Shown here: positions 17,052 to 27,475 of the stretch, piece by piece | Layout: each line of letters starts with the position of its first letter | How positions within the stretch are numbered: position 1 is the stretch's first letter | Source of the DNA: Nannochloropsis salina CCMP1776 | Lineage: Eukaryota; Sar; Eustigmatophyceae; Eustigmatales; Monodopsidaceae | Assembly: GCA_004565275.1 (NCBI GenBank) | Contig: SDOX01000012.1 | Coordinates: forward strand, 33,893-61,367 | DNA: 27,475 nucleotides | Direction of reading: 5' to 3' | Position numbers and translations under genes: made by a program | The notes under the pieces: model-generated | Told to the model about the DNA's origin: nothing | The model's database searches: none | Seen by the model: only the letters and a program-made list of their open reading frames with translations

Positions 17052-20000
17052 AACAATTCCAAAGGATAAAAATAAAGGGCGAATAAAACAGTACAATGCG
17101 TTTTATGACCTTGCTCGTCTCAAATGGCGACCACCAGAAGAAATCCTGTTCGATCATTTGCCTCGCAATTACGTCAAGTAGGCGTTGTTCATTGCTTTTG
17201 TACGAATGCTCGTGGCCAAAAAAATATAAAGTAATTGGAAAATTGCCACTGAGATCAGATTCTAATAGTAACAAAGGTAGTGGAAATCTCCAACTCATGA
17301 ATGTACTTTCCTTGATATGACCCGACTATTCTGGAAATACTCAATCAAAAATGTTCTTTACATTGTCGTTGAGAGTTGATCGTGTCTGGGCTATAGAGCT
17401 TTTTCGATCTGAAAACGCGAGAAATCAGAAAGAAAAGGAAACTTGGATACTCAAATTTGGTATATGCATTCTTCCCCCCCTCACTTTAAAGTTATTGAAC
17501 CAGAAAGGGGGGAAAAGTAATGGCAAAGTAAGGCTCACTTACAGGTCATTTTGGAGAATCAACTTATTGATTAAATGATGCATGAGCATCGTTTTGTTAC
17601 AACTCTGATACATATAGTGCATACATGCTCGAGTTTCGTATACATTCAATAGTGGCAATAACATTTTTGTTGGACTTTAAACGAGCTTTTTACGCTCCTT
17701 TTTCTGTCAACGAGTTCGCGCCCGCCATGAAGTTCAAAAATTCCCGCCCCGCTTACTTAAGCTTAGAACTTTGACGTCCGATGGCTGTGTATCGTTTGCA
17801 AGGGCTTCCTTGTCCCCACCTGACGCTGTGACACGTATATATACATATACGTGCTAAATTGAGCATTGCATAAAAGGAATCTTCACGGCAGATAAAGTAT
17901 GCGTGTGGTACTCAGCTACTTGCGGGAGGGAAGGACGGTTTCCGCCCTAACCAACCGACATTTCACGATGCTTCAAATTGTAATAATTTGTAGCACTTGC
18001 TACCAAAACCTGATTTGACGAAGTTTGTTGCCATTCTTTGACTGGTGCGCTTCGTTTACTTTGCTTTTTATGCGCTTGGTTTCGGAATGCGGACGGGTAT
18101 TATGGCATTGTTAACCGTTCGTCAAAAGTTGTTTGAAAGGGGGGAAGAAAGTGTAACTTCCGAACAGTCGATGTCGACAAAGTTGGCGCATTATTAGCCT
18201 CACGCTGTTTCATGTGCCCATGCCACAAGCGCGCATGTGATTAAGAACGACACATGATTCCGCATCACCAAGTAAAGGAAACAAAGCCATAAACGAAAAT
18301 ACACATAGTCAGAGAGCCTGGTCAAGAAACGAGTCAGTTTTTGGTTTGCTTCTCCCAAGAAAGCATGGGCTCCAGATCGTGTATCCGTTTTTCGAATTCC
18401 ATACCTCACAACATGTGCAACATATGAGAGGATGCACCTCTCACTGTACGGAACCCTCATATCTGTAAGAGCCAATTCTTACCGCCCCGTAGTATCATCT
18501 TGCTTCTGTGCACGTGCAAGGGAGGCATGCCATGACGTCAAAAGACCATTACAGACGAAGACGCGGCTTCCTGGGCGCGAGCAGATTATTCTACTTATCG
18601 TGTCCATTATGGCCTGTGGTCAAGGGGGGGAGGTTCGAGGGAGGGCATTGGAATTTACGCCTTGTTAGTGACCTCATGCTGTGAAAAACTTGGACTGTGA
18701 TAACACAACCCGATTAGGGATGATTCGAAGATATACGAGCATGAATTAAAGAAGCGTGACCTTGACCAAGTTCGTACAGTTGATCTCCATGTGTATATTA
18801 CCTGCCATCTTCAGTCCACGCAAAAACAAGACCAAAAATTATCGAAAAGGCATTCATTTAAGCATTAAACTCTTCGCCTGCACTCTCATAAAGCTCACTT
18901 CGACGCATAATACCCGATTTGGTTTTTGATAGGTGACATGAGTATAGAGTGATGGAAACTAGTAGAGAGCTCGCAATATTCGTGCGTCAAAGGTGGCGAC
19001 AGGAGGGGCAGGCTAGGTAAAATGCCATGTCACCATCCTGATGGCATCCCAGACGGGGATGTTTTGACCGTTGAAGAAGGTGCTGCGAACCGCTTCTTCG
19101 ACGTAGACATGTACTCCCATATGCTCCATACGTGGTTGGCGGATGTGATGTAAATTTGGATTGGAGGAGAGCGAAAGACCAACTTGCAAGAGTGAGGCTA
19201 CCACCTTTAGCCGATCCCAGACCTCATGTACTTCATGAAAGCAGCGTCAAGCGCACCCATTTCATCTAAATAATTCGCGAAGAATTTCATCAAGTCATGT
19301 CACGCATGCTTGTTGATGATACCATCGTCTCATGGCATCCAGCGTCCAAGTAGCGGTCGATTTGAGAATGCTCGTACCAATCACCAGCCAGGCACTTATT
19401 GGAGGAACGCTGCCAATTTATGTCCAAACTGAAATCAAATCATCTTCAATGCCCATTTCTCCCACATGTGGACATTGTCGTGTAGTGATGAGTGCAGATA
19501 GTAATGAAACCTACAATACCAGACGAAATGATAAAATGGCCGCCTGTTCCATGGCACACATGCAATTTGAATCGACATTTAAATTATTTGACCGAGAGGA
19601 ACTCGGTTTGGGACTTACGTTTTGACACGTGCATTTGCCTCGGTCCTACGTCTGATTTTCACGCCCATGAATCAATTTCGATGATTGTATCGTGAAAAGG
19701 TATAAGAATTGGATGTGACATCCTAGGCGTGTATTCATGCATCATTAAAGGAGGAAAAATGCTGCCTGAAGTATTGAGAAGTACTCGGCTGTTGGTTTTA
19801 CTGTTGACAGAGCATTACGCTGCTCCTTAAAGTCCGTCCACCATAAAATGCAAGCAAACAAAAAACAGGTCATCACAGCATATGATAAGCAAAGAGTCAG
19901 ACATGGAGACACAGTGTGGTGTTCGCAGTGTCCTGTGGAAGTGGCAAAGCATTTGTGAAGTTAAGGTTAGACAAAAAAGGAGGGAAAAGAAGACTGAAGT

Positions 20001-20297
20001 TGCGGTGACGTAACGTGTCCAAACCGGGCATGGAGGAGGTCCACTGAGATGCCCTGCATGGGCCCGCCTATTCTACTAACCGCCTATTGATTATAAGAGT
20101 CTGGCACGGGAATCATTTTGTGCTCGCCAAGATCCGCACAATATGATATTGCTTTTCTTTTATAGTTCTCGTCGGGGGCATTCGGCGTTCATTGGGGCGC
20201 GCGATGAGACGTTACCATTATCGTTTATATCTCTATTTCGTTTTCCGCCGTTACACAAAATACACACGGCTTCTTTTCAAGAGTAAGTGCTGCCAAC
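17052..20297. other. AT-richer spacer, no supported gene
   Basis: More than 3 kb with only short open frames on both strands. The longest, such as the minus-strand frame at 19013..19204, lacks a proper ATG and known motifs. A 22-bp near-palindrome lies at 17832-17853. The last few hundred bases should hold the promoter of the Gln-rich gene. Confidence 0.4.
17832..17853. repeat. 22-bp near-perfect palindrome
   Basis: Arms CACGTATAT and ATATACGTG face each other around an AT-rich centre; only the central few bases break the symmetry. Confidence 0.8.
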
Positions 20298-20577
20298 ATG
20301 GACGCGCCAGGCGTTTTGACGCCTGACACGCGAATATGTTACGAGTTGTATCCCCCATTGCTTCCGGGTCAAGGAGGGCCTTGTCCATGTGTTAGGTGTG
20401 CTGGGCAGCCCTCTAGTCCAATTGTACAGCGTCCGATCGAGCCGGTCTGGGAGCGACGCAACCATCAACTTCTGTTCAATCAGGAAAATCAAAAAGGCGA
20501 ACAACAGCTTGAGCTTGAGCAACAACAACAACACCATCAATGGCAATATCAGCAGCGGAAGCAGCGGCAGCGGCAGC

Positions 20578-20618
<41 letters not shown>

Positions 20619-21689
20619 CAACACCACCACCTGATGGAGCAACAAGAGAAGAACCGTTATCTGCTAGAGCAACAAACATCACACCCACGCGAACATCAGC
20701 AGCAGCAGCCGTGGCCGCAGCAATATACGCAACCACAATCACGACCGGAACGGCAGCAGCAGTCGCAACAGCGACCTCTTCCACGGGCTCTAGCACAACA
20801 AGCTCCACAACTACAAGAGCAACAGTATTATCAGCCAAATCGAGTCGACCATTACAATCGACCACATCCATCCATGTATCGGCCTCAAGAAAACCAACAG
20901 CCTCGACCCTTCCCCGGCGAGCATGAGCCCCATTTGGTCCCGCAAAACCCGCCCTGGGAATTTCATTGCGTGTGTGGGCGTAGGGTACCCCTGCCACCAT
21001 ACCCGCATCCACAACGTCAAACAGAGTACGACCAGAATTTAGTCAATTTCGAGCAGCGCATGCCAGAAAACACGCAGCAGCGGCGTGACCCTCATATCAT
21101 TCCTCAGCCACCACCAGGTTGGCAACCGCCTTCGATGCCACCCGAGACCGGGCATGTTCATCGGCCTCCGCTCGAAGTAAAGAGACATTCTTGTCCTCCA
21201 TTCCCGCCATTCAAAATTCGGGAGCATGACCAGGGCCCAAAAGCCTTAGATCCTATGCGTCCTCCCTTCGTACCGGATCGTCCTGCTCTGCTCAATTTAG
21301 AGCTTGAGGAGAAAGTGCCAGCGCTCGTCATTGCGGAGACCCCCAAAACACGGACTCTTACCTCTGGCGTCGTCACATTCGAACGAGCGAGAGAAAGAGG
21401 AATAGCCGAAACAGAAGAAGAGAAGGAAGAAGAAGAAGGTGTATACGACGAAGCATTCCTGATCCCTGCAAACCTTCTCAATAGCAGTATCCCGCAGTCA
21501 GAGGACAAAGGTACGGAGGAGATGAATGGGCTGAACAGGATCGCACAAGCTGGCGAAGGCAGTCGCAAGCAGGGATCCGTTGAACTGCCTGCACTACGAC
21601 TCCCTTCAGTTAAAGAATGCAACGGCTACAACCCTGCAGAGCTCGGACAATTCTTGCAGGTCCTATATCCTCAAGGCTCTCGCACTTGA
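20298..21689 (+). CDS. Gln-rich orphan protein, 463 aa, single exon
   Basis: An uninterrupted frame from ATG to TGA with no GGGA tracts. The N-terminus (MDAPGVLTPDTRICYELYPP) has a Cys cluster CPCVRC. Then come long Gln/His-rich segments including about 14 consecutive Gln (CAG then CAA codons) and three His. A Pro/Gln/His-rich middle carries a second Cys motif (FHCVCGRRVPLPPYPHP) and is followed by an acidic Glu run (EEEKEEEEG). The C-terminus (ELGQFLQVLYPQGSRT) looks helical. I know no family with this layout. Gln-rich, disordered composition is common in transcriptional regulators and RNA-granule proteins, but function is not shown. Other frames across the repeat give poly-Ala and poly-Leu, but this frame alone is open at full length and looks ordered at both ends. 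Confidence 0.7.
20560..20631. repeat. CAG/CAA microsatellite (poly-Gln) with CAC run
   Basis: Interrupted CAG-CGG units, then ten uninterrupted CAG codons, four CAA and three CAC codons, in the Gln frame of the orphan gene. Confidence 0.9.
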
Positions 21690-22490
21690 TTTTAAATTTA
21701 AATCACAATGAGCGATAAGGAAAGAAGGGGTACCCGTCCAGACGCGTACATAGACATGATGTTGACACGCCTTAATTACGGTGGAACGACTAGGAGCGGA
21801 TAATGAAGAACAAGAGAGGAGACCACTTTCTGGAACAGGACGCTTGGAAATGGCCGGGGGATGGAGAGGAGCACCACAGTTTTAAGAGTAAGCACCGGTT
21901 TTGTTACTCATTTTGAGGTAAGTGGGAACCGGGAACGAACGCTGTCCCTCACATGATATTCGTATGGAACAAGACGCAGCACCTCACATGTGTGCTCCAA
22001 GCTGTTTCTTTGCTTTTGAGAGGCGGTCAACCACAGATATTTTAATGCGAGAAACGAAAGTGGTGTCGGGTTCGTCCCTCTTTACATATCGGTCACAAAC
22101 CTATGATTGCCTTTCGATGAAACATGCGCATGAGCAACCCTCATGCTGTCTTCCAAATGAACATGGAATACGAGAGGCCTGAATGACCAATGCAATAGAA
22201 GAAGCCCCACTGTTCAAGGTCATTAGTAATTTATAGAGAGAAAGGTCTGCTTATAGAACTTGCATATTGGGAGATAATTCTGACAAAGATGAAGAAAAGC
22301 AACAAGAACTCCAGCGTTTGCCAAACTCTGTCAAATATGAGACGGAAATTCTCTTATCAGAACCGAATTACTCTGGCTATCCAAAACATGCAAAATCTAC
22401 CGGGCATGCGAGGCAACGGGTCCTAATCAGCTGTCTCCCGCAATTCTTTCATAGAATTTCTCCTCAGGAGCCCCCTCTCCACCCAGACAC
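21690..22490. other. Intergenic region between convergent genes, nothing recognised
   Basis: Eight hundred bases between the stop of the Gln-rich gene (+) and the stop of TRAPPC12 (-). Only short open frames; it should contain the two 3' UTRs. Confidence 0.4.
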
Positions 22491-25469
22491 CTAGCTGAAA
22501 AATCGTGCCTCGATGTCGTCCAATCGAAAACGGCGGGCCACAGCCTCAAGCACTTTCATTTTTTCGTCGCGGCTCGCTCTGTTCAGAGAGGGAAGAAGGG
22601 TAGGGGAGAAAAATACAAGCCTTTAACTCTTACTTCGCACAAAGTTGTTTCGTACACGTTTTTCCTTTCCAAAGCGGAATTCAAATGCATGATAGCGAGA
22701 AAATTGAAAAAGGAGAGATGCACCTCCTCCCTAAATTCCTCGTTGATTCTCTTTCCAAACAGACATACACCACCCATCACCACACGAGAAAGCCCCCAGG
22801 GGGGGGCGGGAAGGGAGGGCAGAACAGGAAAAAAATCGAAGGACGGGCACGTACTTATCGCCGACCAGGTCGTAGAAATAGGAGAGGTTGAGCACCAGGT
22901 TCTCGGTCATGTTCCGGGGAGGGTCTTCTCGGATGAAGTTTTCCAAAATGTGGATGGCCGCGTGCACGTTGCCACGATGCAAGGAGAGGACTGCTAGGTT
23001 GATGATGGCGGGAAGAAGGAGGTTGTCCTCTGGGGAGGGAAGGAGGAGGGACGGCCAAGGCGAGGGGGAGGGGAAGGGAGGCGAGGACGGGCCAGAGGAA
23101 CCGGGGGAGGGGGAGAGCGCTGGGTCGAAAACGAAGGGGTCTCTGTCACGGACGTATTGGGGAAACCACCCGGATGTAAGTCTGCGTGGAGAAAAAATGT
23201 ACCCTCTGCCTCCCCTCCTGAAGTTCCTTCCGGCTTTTATGCCTCTTCCCCACTCCCTACGTCCCACTCACTCGAGTAATCGGGTCCTCTCGGCCGCCGC
23301 GACCTTCTGAAAGTTTCTTTGCGCGTCCTCCCACCGGCCTTCTGCCACGGCTAAGAGCCCTTTCCCCATGCCCACCTGGGACTCGGCCCAACCGAGGAAG
23401 TAGGGAGGGCGGGAGGGAGGGCGGGGGGGAAGGAGGGCAGGCGTGGCTTGCTCCTCATGGCCCTGGGAGGAGAAATGCTGCGTGCTAAGGGCGCAGCTTT
23501 TGGCTTTGAGCACCAAAATCTCCGCGTGGTTCCAAAAACGCCGAGCTTCCTGGACGTTGCCCACCTGCAAGAAGACCCGGCCGATCCGCTGCAAAACTTC
23601 CACCTGTGCCATGTGCAGAAACAGTCTCTCTTCCTCGCCCTCCTTCCCTCCCCCTTTCCCTCCTTCCCTCCCTTCCTCCCCTTCCACGGCCCGGGAGAGG
23701 GACCGACGGATGCCGTCCAGACAGGTGAGGGCGTTTCGCCACTGGTGGGCGTGCAGGTAGGCATTCACAAGGCCCATCTGAATCTGTTGGGGGGATCAGG
23801 AAAAGGGGGGGGAAGGAGGGAGGGAGGCAGGGATTGAGGTGGGACAAAGGCGAGGCGGCATGAGGGGGAAAAGGAAGGAAGGGAAGAAGGGAGGGTTAGA
23901 GGGAGGGAGAGAGGGAGGGAGGGAAAGGAGATGGAACCGGCCCTGGGAAAAAACAAGACAAAACCGCATGGTACGATGGGTCGGACAGGAGTGAAAGGTG
24001 AAGGGAAAGAAAGGGAGGGAGAGAGGGAGAGAGGGAGGGAGGGAAGGAAGGAGGAAGGGAAAGAGGGAAGGCCGCCGCACCTTGGCCATCCACCACGCGG
24101 CTTCCCCCGCCAACCCTTCCACGGGTGTGGACAACGTCCAAGTCCGGAGGGACGGGAAGCACGTCCTCCACTCCCCCCGCGTCGGTCCCCCGAAGCCCGC
24201 CCTCCCTCCCTCCTTCCCTCCCTCCCTCCCCTGCTTCCCCCCCACCAGCTCTTGTTGGACTCGGCGCTGCATCCGGTACAAGACATCGCACGCCTTCTCC
24301 TCCTCCCCCAACCAAACCCAGGCGTCCGCAGCCAGGAGAAGGAAAGGGAGTGGCGCCTCTTCCCTCACCCTTTCCAACCTTGCCTTCACCGCCTGCCTCC
24401 TCCCCAGGCCCCTCAAAGCCAAGAAGGAGGAGGTGACTACGTCCATCATGCTTTCCACCTCTTCCTCCCCCCCGCCCTCCCTCCCGTCCTCCCCTCCCCC
24501 TCCCGTCAATCGGTTCGTCACCTCCAAAACTGTCTTCCAGGCCCGCATCCGACAGAGCGCGACCAGGCCTCGGCGGGAGCGAAAACCTTCGGGATGAGGG
24601 AGGACGCCGCTGCTCTCGGCGAGGAAGCGGTCGGTGAGGTGGCTGACGCGGACGGAGGGAGGGGAAGACGAGGAAGGAGCGGCGGGAAAGAGGGGAGACG
24701 GGGGTCTAGGAAAGGTTGACGTGCGGGGGTGGGAAGGGGGAGGAGGGGAAGGAGGAGGAGGGGGGGGAGGAGGAGGAGGAGGAGGGGGAGGAGGAGGGGG
24801 AGGAGGAGCATGCGATAGCGGCCATCGAGGTGGACTTTGATGTGATGACGGTGAGGATGAAGAAGGAAGGGAGGAGTAAGACGATGGAGATTGTGGATCG
24901 CGAAGGGGGGGAGGGAAGGAGAAGTCGGGGGCTGGGGAAGAGGACGTAGGGGAGGATAATTGCTGCCTTTGTTGGGTTATTTCTTGGGTGCTGTGCACCA
25001 CTGAAGAAGAGGAGGGGCGCCCTGGAGGTGGAGGTGGAGGATACTGCTGCCAGGGTCGAGGGGGTGGTGGTGGACGAGGAGGTGGAAAGGCAGAGGGGGG
25101 AGGAGGAGGGGGGGGGGAGGGGAGGGGAAAGAGCGTGCTGGAGGGGCCAAGACTGATGATAAAGGGTCGTGGAATACAAGCGAAGGGCTGGACGAGCTCA
25201 GCGGGGGGGACGGAGGCGGTGGAACGGCGTACGTGGGCTTCGCAGGAGGTGGGGGAGGGGTTGCGAGGACAGGAGATAAAGGATCGCGTGAAGCGGACGT
25301 CGCTTGCACAAAGCCTCTGGGCGGTGGGAGAAGGGGAGGAGGGGAGAATGGAGGACTGTGCGGTGCAGTGCAAATGGGGGTTTCGGCGTGAGTGTTTGAT
25401 GCATACATTATGTTGAAGGCGGAAGGGGTGGAGACATTGCGCGCGAGACGTACAAAAGAGTGGAAACAT
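22491..25469 (-). CDS. TRAPPC12: TRAPPC12-like TRAPP complex subunit (TPR protein)
   Basis: TRAPPC12 is a subunit of the metazoan TRAPPIII tethering complex, acting in ER-Golgi traffic and autophagy. Minus-strand exons: 24246..25469, 24081..24170, 23272..23783, 22855..23181, 22491..22578; about 745 aa (human 735). Phases fit throughout. The first ~270 residues are a Pro/Ser-rich disordered region with a long poly-Pro run. The TPR part starts near SHLTDRFLAESSG and has PFLLLAADAWVWLGEEEKA, QMGLVNAYLHAHQWRNAL, LQRIGRVFLQVGNVQEARRF, GLLAVAEGRWEDAQRNFQKV and NLAVLSLHRGNVHAAI. The end, ENLVLNLSYFYDLVGDK then KVLEAVARRF, matches the family end (NLTTMYELESSRS...LLEAVA). The acceptor of the 30-codon exon is purine-rich (GGGGGAG), so retention of that in-frame intron cannot be excluded. 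The start at 25467-25469 is the first in-frame ATG; an extra 5' exon is possible. Confidence 0.85.
23784..24080 (-). other. TRAPPC12 intron packed with TCCC repeats
   Basis: Sense strand opens GTGCGGCGGCCTTCCCTC and ends CCCCCCAACAG. Most of the interior is CCCT/CTTT repeat, seen as GGGA on the plus strand. Confidence 0.7.
24735..24809. repeat. GGA repeat encoding the TRAPPC12 poly-Pro run
   Basis: (GGAGGAGGGG)-type repeat on the plus strand, read as CCT/CCC proline codons on the minus strand in the disordered N-terminal part. Confidence 0.8.
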
Positions 25470-25628
25470 CTCCTCCGTCGATGCCGCTAGTGGGAGGTTC
25501 CTCTTCCACCCTCTGCCGCTCTTTTTCCTTCCCTTGATACCCACTCATGTATGTAGGTATATAAGCCGATGTCCCTGGAAAAATAAATGTGGTCACACGG
25601 CATTTGTGAGCGCGGTCTTAGTCTTTGA

Positions 25629-25644
25629 AGGCAGGAAAATGCCT
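25629..25644. repeat. Short inverted repeat (hairpin)
   Basis: AGGCA and TGCCT flank a six-base loop. Confidence 0.5.
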
Positions 25645-25673
25645 GATTTGTTTGGTTTTATAATTTAAGCGAG

Positions 25674-25726
25674 GCGGGAGCTTCGCTCGTGAAGCGCCAG
25701 TGGGAAGTTCGTACACTTCCACCCGC
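25674..25726. repeat. Nested inverted repeats predicting a three-way junction
   Basis: Outer stem GCGG (25674-25677) with CCGC (25723-25726). Inner stem one is GCTTC/GAAGC (25680-25684 with 25691-25695). Inner stem two is GTGG-AAGT with ACTTCCAC (25700-25708 with 25715-25722, one bulged G). All pairs are Watson-Crick. Confidence 0.6.
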
Positions 25727-25966
25727 TGAAGCACTGCCACCGTGGCCACACAACCGCATGTATGAAGGAGACATTTACGTTTAGAAATACACACAGACGT
25801 CTACAGGTTGGGAACAGCCCGGCCAAAAAGGTTCATGGACGTGGAGACCGCATCCGCGAAATAAATATCTTCGTCCTGCCCCCCAGGACCCCCAACACTA
25901 CCGACCTCCTCCCGTCTCCTTCCTTTCTGCCTCCTGAGGGGAAAAAAAGAAACCCGTGCTGAAAGG

Positions 25967-27460
25967 ATGCGTTTCGGATACCGCCCGTCCCGTCTGTTGG
26001 GAGCGGTGCATTCCGGGGGAAATGTAGTGTTTTCCCCGGACGGCAACACGTTGTACAGCCCGGTAACCAATCGCGTGGTTGTCTTCGACCTAATACGGCA
26101 TGTGTCCACCATGCTTCCGTACGAGCACGCCTACCCCATCCGTCGCGTCGCAGTCTCCCCCAACGGACGTTTCTTGCTCACGGTCGACATAGGCGGCTAC
26201 CTTTTCCTTGGCCATGTGTCGCGTGGCATAATCTTATGTCGGATGCGACTCAAGCGTCCCAATAAGGTACGAGACCTGGTTTTCTCGCCGGATGGGCAGT
26301 TTTTCGCCGTCACCCAGGACCGTCAATTCCAAGTGTGGCGCACGCCGGGTGCAGCCCGGGAATTCGCTCCCTTTGTGTTGCACCGGACGTACGGGTCACA
26401 TGGCGACGAGATAGTGAGCCTGGCTTGGGCCCCCTGTGGGCAGTATCTGCTTACCGGGTCCAAGGATTTGACCGTGAGGATTTGGAGCCTCCACCCTCTG
26501 CCTCCGGCGGTCTTCACGCCCGCCACCCTATCGGGCCACCGGGATCGGATCGTCGGCGCCTTTTTTAGTGCGTCTGGCCCCGTGGAGGCCCGGGACCCTC
26601 CCCTCCTGTCCGACGGAGCTGCCGGTTCCCCTCCCTCCCTCCCTCCCTCCCTCCCTCCCCCATCCACTCCCAACGGGCCCGACACCGTCTGGACCCCCCC
26701 CCGGTCCTCGTCCCTCTCCTCCCTGCGCATCTACTCCATCGCCCGCGACGGCTTCCTCTACGCGTGGGTGATCGACCCCAGCACCCAGACCTGGAAATGC
26801 CACGACCGGCACGCCTTTCAAAAATCCCGGCGGGCCCATGTGGTGTCTGTGTGTTACCACGCCATCTCCTCCCCGCTCCCCGCCGCCGCCGCCACGGCCC
26901 CCTCCCCGGGCACCGCCCTCCTGGTCGTGGGGTTCTCCGACGGCGTCTTCGGCCTCTACGACCTCCCGACCGGCGCCGTGGTCCACACCCTGTCCGTCTC
27001 CTCTGGACAGATCGGAACGGTCGCCCTGAATTTGACCGGGGAATGGCTGGCCTTGGGTTGTGCTTCCCTGGGCCAGCTGTTGGTGTGGGAGTGGCAGTCG
27101 GAGACCTACGTCTTGAAGCAACAAGGCCACGCTCAGGCGGTGAACGCGGTCGCCTACTCCCCCGACGGACAAGTGATGGCCACAGGGGGGGAAGACGCCA
27201 AAGTCAAGCTCTGGTCGACTGCCTCCGGCTTCAGTTTCGTCACCTTCACGGCCCACGACGCCCCTGTCACTGCGCTGGCCTTCCTGGGCTCGGGGCAGGC
27301 GGTCTTGTCGGCCTCCTTGGACGGCACGGTTCGGGCGCACGATTTGTTGCGGTATCGGAACTTTCGCACGTTGACCACCCCCGCCCCGACCCAACTCCTC
27401 TCCTTGGCCGTCGATCCCAGCGGGGAGGTGGTTTGTGCGGGGTCGAGCGAGCCGTTTGAG
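25967..27460 (+). CDS. PWP2: PWP2 (UTP1) WD-repeat protein, 5' exon, partial
   Basis: PWP2 is a double-propeller WD40 protein of the UTP-B subcomplex of the SSU processome and is needed for early pre-18S cleavage. The visible exon has 498 codons from ATG and ends at a probable donor GAG|GTGGGGAGG at 27461; the family protein is about 900 aa, so roughly the second half lies beyond the window. The start (MRFGYRPSRLLGAVHSGGNV) aligns with the human start MKFAYRFSNLLG. Landmarks: SPVTNRVVVFDL, KDLTVRIWSL, VGFSDGVFGLYDLP, CASLGQLLVWEWQSETYVLK followed by QQGHAQAV, GGEDAKVKLWST, GFSFVTFTAHD and LDGTVRAHDLLRYRNFRTLT. A CCCT tract near 26633-26664 is translated as a Pro/Ser/Leu loop in place of the acidic loop of the human protein. 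No intron is needed in this stretch. Confidence 0.95.
26632..26664. repeat. (CCCT)n tract translated inside PWP2
   Basis: Tandem CCCT read as Pro-Pro-Ser-Leu repeats in a variable loop between WD repeats; the frame stays open and conserved segments lie on both sides. Confidence 0.8.
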
Positions 27461-27475
27461 GTGGGGAGGGGCCGG

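Larger units (their letters stand above)
25470..25966. promoter_or_regulatory. Divergent TRAPPC12/PWP2 spacer
   Basis: Just under 500 bases separate the two start codons, so both promoters should lie here. TATATAAG at 25558-25565 is a good TATA match on the plus strand and is nearly symmetrical. A structured inverted-repeat block lies at 25674-25726. Confidence 0.45.

Noticed and set aside
19013-19290. Minus-strand short frames with protein-like composition
   Set aside because: Two overlapping short frames without a consistent start or known motif; kept only as a remark on the gene-poor island.
20277-20645. Minus-strand poly-Leu frame
   Set aside because: Antisense reading of the same CAG/CAA repeat, with no other support.
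20540-20926. Poly-Ala/Thr protein in a second frame of the CAG repeat
   Set aside because: GCA frame of the CAG microsatellite; the Gln frame is longer, starts with ATG and has ordered ends.

Overview
The window is nuclear DNA of an intron-bearing eukaryote. Spliced genes with GT-AG introns on both strands are homologous to universal eukaryotic proteins (UTP11, ATG3, TRAPPC12, PWP2). Many introns and spacers are filled with (GGGA)n/(TCCC)n tracts, coding DNA is GC-rich, and one gene is a receptor-enzyme fusion of a kind best known from oomycetes and amoebae. Together these suggest a heterokont microalga; the repeat style resembles Nannochloropsis/Microchloropsis. This assignment is inference, not proof.

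Layout. 1-113: last exon of a probable CBS-domain protein (+). 482-2574: UTP11 (-), seven exons whose phases all fit, 251 aa. 2575-3323: shared divergent promoter region. 3324-5083: ATG3 (+), three exons. 5656-6867: a long unrecognised open frame (-), tail to tail with ATG3. 6868-8293: no supported gene. 8294-14658: the centrepiece, a seven-transmembrane receptor fused in one reading frame to an inositol-polyphosphate 5-phosphatase with a long C-terminal extension (+). It is interrupted by a 100-N assembly gap that hides a catalytic exon. 14659-20297: a visibly AT-richer, gene-poor stretch with one weak ORF. 20298-21689: an intronless Gln-rich orphan protein (+). 22491-25469: TRAPPC12 (-). 25470-25966: a short divergent spacer with a predicted three-way-junction fold. 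25967 to the right edge: 5' part of PWP2/UTP1 (+).

The genes do not form an operon or one pathway. UTP11 and PWP2 both belong to the small-subunit processome (18S rRNA maturation). ATG3 (Atg8 lipidation) and TRAPPC12 (TRAPP tethering) both serve membrane traffic and autophagy. The receptor-phosphatase would couple ligand sensing directly to phosphoinositide or inositol-phosphate turnover. The most notable observations are this fusion, its hidden catalytic exon, and recurrent introns with a G-rich 5' end and a C-rich 3' end.
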